11,163 nucleotides of DNA, taken from assembly GCA_001462255.1 (NCBI GenBank), contig LIUJ01000023.1, positions 859-12,021 on the forward strand, given 5' to 3'. The DNA comes from Fibrobacteria bacterium GUT77. Its GTDB lineage: Bacteria; Fibrobacterota; Chitinivibrionia; Chitinivibrionales; Chitinispirillaceae. Positions 7,359 through 11,163 of this stretch are shown in pieces (the first letter of the stretch is position 1; the number at the start of each line of letters is the position of its first letter). Under the pieces are notes generated by a model. That model saw only the letters and a program-made list of their open reading frames with translations. It was not told the DNA's origin and searched no databases. A program made the position numbers and the translations under genes.

Positions 7359-8198
7359 TCACGCGTTGGCTATTTTGCATTCGTGATAATTCTCTCTCAC
7401 TCGCGCTTCAAACGACTTGTAGGCGTTCAGGCGCGTAACCGTCTCATCCCAGGCTATTTGCGACGCGTCAAACTCCGGACCGTCTACGCAGGCGAATTTA
7501 GTCTGCCCGTTTACGGTAACGCGGCAACCGCCGCACATCCCGGTACCGTCAATCATTATCGGGTTCAGCGAAGCGTAGGTTTTGATTCCCGCCGCTACGG
7601 TCAGCGCGGTTGTGACTTTCATCATAATAACGGGCCCTATGACAAACGCTACGTCAAACTTCTCGCCGGCCTCCGTCAATCCTTTAAACACATCGGAAAC
7701 AAAACCTTTCGTGCCGTGGGAACCGTCGTCCGTGGCAATCAAGAGGCGGTTGCACGACGCCTTAATGTCGTCCTCAAGTATGATAAGTTCCTCGGTGCGC
7801 GCCCCGATGATTGTCGTTACATGGTTCCCCGCCGCAAAGAGCGCGGATATGATTGGGTACAGCGGGGCGACCCCCACCCCGCCGCCGACGCAAAGCGCCC
7901 GACCGAATCTCTCGATGTGCGTGGGTTTGCCGAGCGGCCCGGCAAGGTCGCGCACCGACGCGCCCTCCGGTAAGTCGCGCAACTGCATCGTCGTTTTGCC
8001 CATCACCTGAAAGATAATGTCTATCCATCCGGCCTCGGGATCGGCGCCGGCGACGGTTAGCGGGATACGCTCCGAGTCTTCAAGCGGGCGCAGAATGACG
8101 AACTGCCCGGCCTTTCGTTTCCGGGCAATTCGCGGCGCGTGAAGACGGAAGCGCCAAACGGCCTCCGATAGGCGCTCTTTTTCTAAAATTTTCGCCAC
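7359..8198 (-). CDS. nfnA: NfnA: small FAD/[2Fe-2S] subunit of ferredoxin:NADP+ oxidoreductase
   Basis: This 279-residue protein is a ferredoxin-NADP reductase/PyrK-like flavoprotein. It carries the FAD-binding ERIPLTVAG (43-51), GPLGKPTHI (87-95), a pyridine-nucleotide site VGGGVGVAPLYP (104-115), and a C-terminal [2Fe-2S] site DGTGMCGGCRV with C222, C225 and C237. Where PyrK has its first cluster cysteine, this protein has D217 in register (D-x4-C-x2-C-x11-C). That agrees with the aspartate ligand reported for NfnA proteins, as I recall. The subunit binds NAD(H) and, with NfnB, couples NADH and reduced ferredoxin oxidation to NADP+ reduction. The start is GTG at 8196-8198, overlapping the metK TAG by one base (TAGTG); an AGGAAGGA ribosome site lies inside the metK end, about 12 nt upstream. 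Translation is probably coupled to metK. SudB-type sulfide dehydrogenase is the alternative label for the same family. Confidence 0.87.
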   Translation of the reverse strand: MAKILEKERLSEAVWRFRLHAPRIARKRKAGQFVILRPLEDSERIPLTVAGADPEAGWIDIIFQVMGKTTMQLRDLPEGASVRDLAGPLGKPTHIERFGRALCVGGGVGVAPLYPIISALFAAGNHVTTIIGARTEELIILEDDIKASCNRLLIATDDGSHGTKGFVSDVFKGLTEAGEKFDVAFVIGPVIMMKVTTALTVAAGIKTYASLNPIMIDGTGMCGGCRVTVNGQTKFACVDGPEFDASQIAWDETVTRLNAYKSFEARVRENYHECKIANA

Positions 8199-9358
8199 TA
8201 CAGCTTAGCTTCCTTCCTAATCTTATCCACCATATCCAGCTTCTCCCACGTGAACTCCGGCAGTTCCCTTCCAAAGTGACCGTTTCTCGCCGTTTCCCTA
8301 TAAATCGGGCGCTTTAGATCCAAGCGTTTGATTATGCCGGCGGGGGTCAGATCAAACAATTTGTTGATGATCCGCACAATCTCGCCGTCTTCTATCTTGC
8401 CCGTACCGTAGGTGTCTACGTGGATGGATATCGGCTTTGACACGCCTATGGCGTAGGAAAGTTGGATTACGCAGTGCGTAGCGATTTCAGCCGCCACTAA
8501 GTTCTTGGCCACCCAGCGGGCCGCGTAAGCGGCGCTCCTATCCACCTTTGAGGGGTCCTTGCCGGAGAACGCGCCGCCGCCGTGAGCGCCGTATCCGCCG
8601 TAGGTGTCCACTATGATTTTTCGCCCCGTCACCCCTGTGTCCCCGTGCGGGCCGCCCACCACAAACTTGCCGGTCGGGTTGATGTGGTAAACGGTCTTGG
8701 TATCCAAAAACTTCGACGGAATCACCTTTTTGATGACCTTCGCAATCATATCCTCCTTAATGACGGTATGCTTTACGTCCTCGTCGTGCTGGGTGGACAA
8801 AACTATGGCGTCTATGCGCTTTGGCTTGAGCCCGTCGTACTCCACCGTAACCTGCGACTTCGCGTCGGGGCGCAGGTACGGGATCTTGCCCTTCTCCCGC
8901 AGTACGGTGAGTTCTTCGACGAGGCGGTGCGCGTAGTAGATGGCCAACGGCATATAGACCTTGGTCTCGTTGCAGGCGTAGCCGAACATGATCCCCTGAT
9001 CGCCGGCACCCTGCTCTTTGTGAAGTCCCTGCCCCACATTCACCCCCTGAGCGATGTCCGGCGACTGCCGATGCACCGATATTTGCACTCCGCAACCCTC
9101 GGCGTCAAACCCCAAACCGGGCTTATTGTAGCCGATTTCCGCAATCGTCTTCCTAACGACGTCTTGGTAATCAATAACCGCCCTACTTGTGATCTCCCCC
9201 GCCACGACCACAAGCCCCGTCGTCACAAGCGTCTCGCAAGCTACCCGTGAATCGGGGTCCTGCGCGAGCAACGCGTCCAAAATGGCATCTGAAATCTGGT
9301 CACAAACTTTGTCCGGGTGTCCCTTAGAGACACTCTCCGATGTAAAAAATCGGCGCAT
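8198..9358 (-). CDS. metK: S-adenosylmethionine synthetase
   Basis: This 386-residue cytoplasmic enzyme makes S-adenosylmethionine from methionine and ATP. It has full family length with all landmarks: FTSESVSKGHPDKVCDQISD (5-24, ATP and Mg site, catalytic H14), signature GAGDQGIMFGYA (117-128), NPTGKFVVGGPHGDTG (227-242), and the glycine-rich P-loop-like GGGAFSGKDPSKVDRSAAY (260-278). Position 12 is lysine where many homologues have glutamate (SEGHPDK), a known minor variant. The start is the ATG at 9356-9358, with a perfect AGGAGG 6 nt upstream. A longer open frame back to 9454 exists but adds a 32-residue non-homologous extension and no ribosome site. The gene leads a tight unit with nfnA, whose start overlaps its TAG stop. 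The promoter and leader features at 9365-9486 are listed separately. Confidence 0.97.
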   Translation of the reverse strand: MRRFFTSESVSKGHPDKVCDQISDAILDALLAQDPDSRVACETLVTTGLVVVAGEITSRAVIDYQDVVRKTIAEIGYNKPGLGFDAEGCGVQISVHRQSPDIAQGVNVGQGLHKEQGAGDQGIMFGYACNETKVYMPLAIYYAHRLVEELTVLREKGKIPYLRPDAKSQVTVEYDGLKPKRIDAIVLSTQHDEDVKHTVIKEDMIAKVIKKVIPSKFLDTKTVYHINPTGKFVVGGPHGDTGVTGRKIIVDTYGGYGAHGGGAFSGKDPSKVDRSAAYAARWVAKNLVAAEIATHCVIQLSYAIGVSKPISIHVDTYGTGKIEDGEIVRIINKLFDLTPAGIIKRLDLKRPIYRETARNGHFGRELPEFTWEKLDMVDKIRKEAKL

Positions 9359-9364
9359 ATACGT

Positions 9365-9444
9365 CCTCCTAAAAAAGTAGGTTATGGCTAATAGCCTTGT
9401 TTTCGCCCTCCCTCCGGGTCGGCGCAGTTTTTGGCGCGTTCCGG
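9365..9444 (-). promoter_or_regulatory. structured 5' leader of metK with partly pairable ribosome site
   Basis: Between the predicted start of transcription (about 9450) and the metK ATG, the minus strand offers three short hairpins. CCGG (9441-9444) can pair with CCGG (9414-9417), with GCGC/GCGC inside it (9434-9437 with 9422-9425). GGCTA-T-TAGCC lies at 9386-9396. CCTA-N6-TAGG at 9368-9381 has a 3' arm that takes in the first bases of the AGGAGG ribosome site (9365-9370). I do not recognise a SAM-I, SAM-II or SMK riboswitch core by eye. Translational control of metK is a possibility only. Confidence 0.3.
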
Positions 9445-9456
9445 TATGGAACAAAT

Positions 9457-9486
9457 AATATAATTTATCGGCAGTGGGATTATCAA
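9457..9486 (-). promoter_or_regulatory. metK: sigma70-type promoter of the metK operon
   Basis: On the minus strand a -35 box TTGATA (9481-9486, 5/6) and a -10 box TATATT (9457-9462, 5/6) are separated by 18 nt in an AT-rich patch. Transcription would begin near 9450, about 92 nt before the metK ATG. Confidence 0.5.
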
Positions 9487-9535
9487 TAAAAAATTCATAA
9501 TATTGGTATTGCCTCGAATTTATGGCCCAACGCGT

Positions 9536-9557
9536 AAAACGGGAAACCCCTCGCCCG
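9536..9557 (-). terminator. weak candidate terminator after the small gene
   Basis: On the minus strand, CGGG (9554-9557) can pair with CCCG (9540-9543) across a 10-nt loop, and TTTT (9536-9539) follows at once. The position fits, between the stop of the 104-residue gene (9591) and the metK promoter, but the stem is only 4 bp and the T run is short. Confidence 0.25.
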
Positions 9558-9590
9558 GAGTTGTAAGTGGGATTTGACCGGCAGGGCGCA

Positions 9591-9905
9591 TCAGAGCAGA
9601 TGCTTGGCGATTCCGGCGGCGCCTTCGTGTTTGCCTAAATCTATTTGAGCGTATTTATCCTTAAACGCCTCGGCAAGCCCGTTCAGCCATTTTTTGCTTG
9701 TATTGACATTCGTTATACATAGCGTATTTCCGTAAATTTTGTAGTTGAACGATACGGATACCGGTTCGGTTTCACCGTTTAGAAGAATTTTTGATTTCGC
9801 GTCGCCGTCTTTTAGGCTTATGTCCAAAATTTCCGCAACGCTTTTTATCGTTTTATGATTATTCAAAAAACTTTTCAGACCCGCGTTCGCCAAAAAATTC
9901 AGCAT
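9591..9905 (-). CDS. small conserved-looking hypothetical protein, partner of the EcsC-family gene
   Basis: This is a 104-residue cytoplasmic protein with no signal peptide or membrane span. The N-terminal half is helical (MLNFLANAGLKSFLNN, then IKSVAEILDISLKDGD). A beta-rich centre follows (KSKILLNGETEPVSVSFNYKI, then NTLCITNVNTS), ending with WLNGLAEAFKDKYAQIDLG and a final helix. The 'strand with GE.EP..V' and 'TS..WLN.LA..' pattern is one I associate with widespread small uncharacterised proteins, with no known function. The ATG (9903-9905) lies inside the last codons of the upstream EcsC-family gene, so the two overlap by 7 nt and are probably co-translated. The purine-rich GGAGGGGGGG run just upstream serves as ribosome site and also contains seven consecutive G. 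Partnership with the EcsC protein is inferred from this overlap. Confidence 0.78.
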   Translation of the reverse strand: MLNFLANAGLKSFLNNHKTIKSVAEILDISLKDGDAKSKILLNGETEPVSVSFNYKIYGNTLCITNVNTSKKWLNGLAEAFKDKYAQIDLGKHEGAAGIAKHLL

Positions 9906-10819
9906 TTATGTTCCCCCCCTCCGTGTTTAACGTAATTTTCCGCCGCCCATTGGCGCGCGTACTGCCTGACCGCTTCCAACGCGTCGGCGGCCCACGCCGC
10001 GTTTATGCCCGCGCCCATTGCCGCTCCGAGCGCGGGAAGCAACTGCGTAGCCTTTTTCTTCGTAAGAGTAACTCCCATCTTTTTCAAGATCTCCCGTACC
10101 GCCGCGATCAATTTTTCTGTGCTTAAAATGTTGTCAATCGACATTTTGTATATCTGTTGCCAGGTTTTTTCTTGCAATGTTTTTTCCGTAACGCGCAACG
10201 TATACGCGGCGGCGGCTTTTTCTCTTATGTTGTTCGCCGTACCCGCCGATATCGCTTTGATTATCGCGATTTGCGCCTCTTCGGTTCTGACCGGTACTCC
10301 GTAAGTGAGCGCGATTTTATTTGCAAATCCCATAATGATTCCAAACGACGCCGGAATGTCGGCCAACACCAAAAATATCCCGCCGGCCCCCAACGCCCCA
10401 CCCTCCGTGGCCATAGCGGCGAGCCCCGCCGTCTTCCAATTTTTCGCGCTTACGTCCGCGTCGGTAAACCATTCGAAGAATTGCTTTTCATCCATATTCT
10501 CAAACGCGGGAATCTTCCCGGAAACGGCCTCCACCGCCGACGCGATGTAGTTGTTCGCGCCGGAAACGACACCCTCCAAGAGCGGCGCGACTCTTTTCAT
10601 AATGGGATTAAGAACGTACGCGACCGGCGCGGTAATCACCCCAATGCTCTTATTTATGATATTCGGCGGAGCCTTCTCCCATGCCTCATACTCCCTCCGA
10701 ACACCCGCCAAGAGTTCCTCCGCGCCGACAGTCGCGTCGGCCGCGTGGATCTCGCACCCGCACTTGGAACAGACATCCGATCCGTCCGCCATCTCAACGC
10801 CGCAAAGGGGACATCTCAT
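9899..10819 (-). CDS. EcsC-family protein with N-terminal zinc ribbon
   Basis: This 306-residue protein starts at the ATG at 10817-10819 (MRCPLCGVEM), supported by GAAAGG 6 nt upstream. A longer frame to 10846 has no ribosome site. The N-terminus is a small zinc ribbon, C3-x2-C6-x10-C17-x2-C20. The rest matches the EcsC family (PF12787): a helical start with WEKAPPNIINKSIGVITAPV, then TEGGALGAGGIFLVLADIPA with glycine-rich, membrane-associating character, KIALTYGVP, and a C-terminal LLPALGAAMGAGINAAWA segment typical of EcsC ends. The very C-terminus is His/Cys-rich (KHGGGEHKC). EcsC was named from the Bacillus ecs ABC-transporter operon, but no transporter genes are nearby and its biochemical role is unknown. 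It is transcribed from a promoter at 10891-10919 and overlaps the next gene. Confidence 0.85.
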   Translation of the reverse strand: MRCPLCGVEMADGSDVCSKCGCEIHAADATVGAEELLAGVRREYEAWEKAPPNIINKSIGVITAPVAYVLNPIMKRVAPLLEGVVSGANNYIASAVEAVSGKIPAFENMDEKQFFEWFTDADVSAKNWKTAGLAAMATEGGALGAGGIFLVLADIPASFGIIMGFANKIALTYGVPVRTEEAQIAIIKAISAGTANNIREKAAAAYTLRVTEKTLQEKTWQQIYKMSIDNILSTEKLIAAVREILKKMGVTLTKKKATQLLPALGAAMGAGINAAWAADALEAVRQYARQWAAENYVKHGGGEHKC

Positions 10820-10890
10820 AAAAGGCCTTTCGTATCCGGTATACATCTTACATCCGAAACGCGTTCGCCACGAATCGTTTAATATAAATA

Positions 10891-10919
10891 AAAATAATAT
10901 ATTATCCGCAAAAAGTCAA
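10891..10919 (-). promoter_or_regulatory. sigma70-type promoter of the EcsC-family gene
   Basis: On the minus strand, TTGACT (10914-10919, 5/6) and TATTTT (10891-10896) are spaced by 17 nt, the same geometry and -10 sequence as the promoter at 237-265. A better -10 match (TATTAT) exists at a non-standard 14-nt spacing. The leader to the ATG would be about 65 nt. Confidence 0.45.
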
Positions 10920-10946
10920 TACACCATTTTTATTTTGCCGAAAGAT

Positions 10947-10976
10947 TTGCCAATACCCGGCGTAACAATGTATATT
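10947..10976 (+). promoter_or_regulatory. plus-strand promoter for the right-edge gene
   Basis: TTGCCA (10947-10952, 5/6 to TTGACA) and TATATT (10971-10976, 5/6 to TATAAT) are separated by 18 nt. Initiation near 10983 would give a leader of about 40 nt before the GTG start at 11023. It lies back to back with the EcsC promoter within the 203-bp divergent gap between the two genes, which is otherwise AT-rich and without other features that I can see. Confidence 0.4.
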
Positions 10977-11022
10977 TTGCCCAAACGATTGTATTCACAC
11001 CTATCAATAAGGAGACGGCTCT

Positions 11023-11163
11023 GTGGAACTTCTGCTTCTGATTTTCGGCATTCTTGTTTTAGGGCCGATAATTTCTTTAAAAGTAATCGCTCTCGGACAA
11101 AATAAAAACGATACGACGTCATATAAGACGATTAAAGTTATATTTCTATCAATATATTTTTAT
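11023..11163 (+). CDS. start of a membrane protein, cut by the right edge
   Basis: This is the only plus-strand gene in the window. It is open for 47 codons to the edge. It starts with GTG (11023-11025), preceded by AAGGAG at 8 nt spacing, a strong ribosome site that decides the start. The product begins VELLLLIFGILVLGPIISLK, a hydrophobic transmembrane segment of about 18 residues, then a polar stretch (GQNKNDTTSYKT) and the beginning of a second hydrophobic segment (IKVIFLSIYFY). The N-terminus has no basic residues ahead of the hydrophobic core, so a membrane anchor is more likely than a cleaved signal. It could be a small multi-pass membrane protein or the first part of a larger one. The overlapping minus-strand frame is probably a shadow. 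The family is not recognised. Confidence 0.55.
   Translation, partial: MELLLLIFGILVLGPIISLKVIALGQNKNDTTSYKTIKVIFLSIYFY

Noticed and set aside
9359..9454. 32-residue N-terminal extension of metK
   Set aside because: MetK homologues begin just before FTSES; the perfect AGGAGG before 9358 decides the start.
9572..9602. tRNA-like text on the minus strand (GGTCAAATCCC) after the 104-residue gene
   Set aside because: The flanking bases do not pair into a T stem and no anticodon or D arm can be built around it.
10916..11122. Minus-strand 68-residue open frame at the right end
   Set aside because: It overlaps the plus-strand GTG gene that has a strong ribosome site, has no good ribosome site of its own, and shows no recognisable pattern.
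1..11163. CRISPR array, insertion sequence, integrase, rRNA or attachment site
   Set aside because: No spaced direct repeats, transposase motifs, terminal inverted repeats or RNA gene signatures were seen on either strand.

Overview
The window looks like part of a chromosome from the phylum Fibrobacterota, probably an uncultured gut lineage. The main reason is a gene at 283-1414 that pairs a secreted N-terminal module with a FISUMP domain (the 'Fibrobacter succinogenes major' paralogous domain, TIGR02145). FISUMP domains also occur in Bacteroidota, so the assignment is moderate. Base composition is balanced in genes and AT-rich between them. Promoters look sigma70-like (TTGACA/TATAAT type), not of the Bacteroidota -33/-7 type. 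TAG, TGA and TAA all serve as normal stops.

Every gene lies on the minus strand except a fragment at the extreme right edge. Read in the direction of transcription, an EcsC-family protein with an N-terminal zinc ribbon (10819-9899) overlaps a small unknown protein (9905-9591). Next comes a possible six- or seven-gene transcription unit. It starts at metK (S-adenosylmethionine synthetase, 9358-8198), which has a sigma70-type promoter and a roughly 90-nt leader. nfnA and nfnB (8198-5953) follow; they encode the two subunits of an electron-bifurcating NADH-dependent ferredoxin:NADP+ oxidoreductase. After them come a 1137-residue outer-membrane protein with a propeller-like N-terminus and a beta-barrel C-terminus (5894-2481), then a compact overlapping module of DUF3791, DUF3990 and a small third protein (2449-1541). 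No convincing terminator separates metK from the DUF module, but co-transcription over the whole span is inferred from spacing only.

Downstream, the FISUMP gene has two lesions: an in-frame TAG at the junction of its two modules and a one-base insertion inside the FISUMP domain. It is best read as a pseudogene unless the lesions are assembly errors. The left edge holds the first 62 codons of a small unknown protein behind a good promoter. The right edge holds the first 47 codons of a plus-strand membrane protein, divergent from the EcsC gene.

The most interesting points are the DUF3791/DUF3990/third-protein operon, which has the layout of a toxin-antitoxin-like module around an ADP-ribosyltransferase-like protein; the doubly broken FISUMP gene; the large propeller-barrel fusion; and the metK leader, in which part of the Shine-Dalgarno sequence can pair. 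None of these is proven novel from sequence alone.
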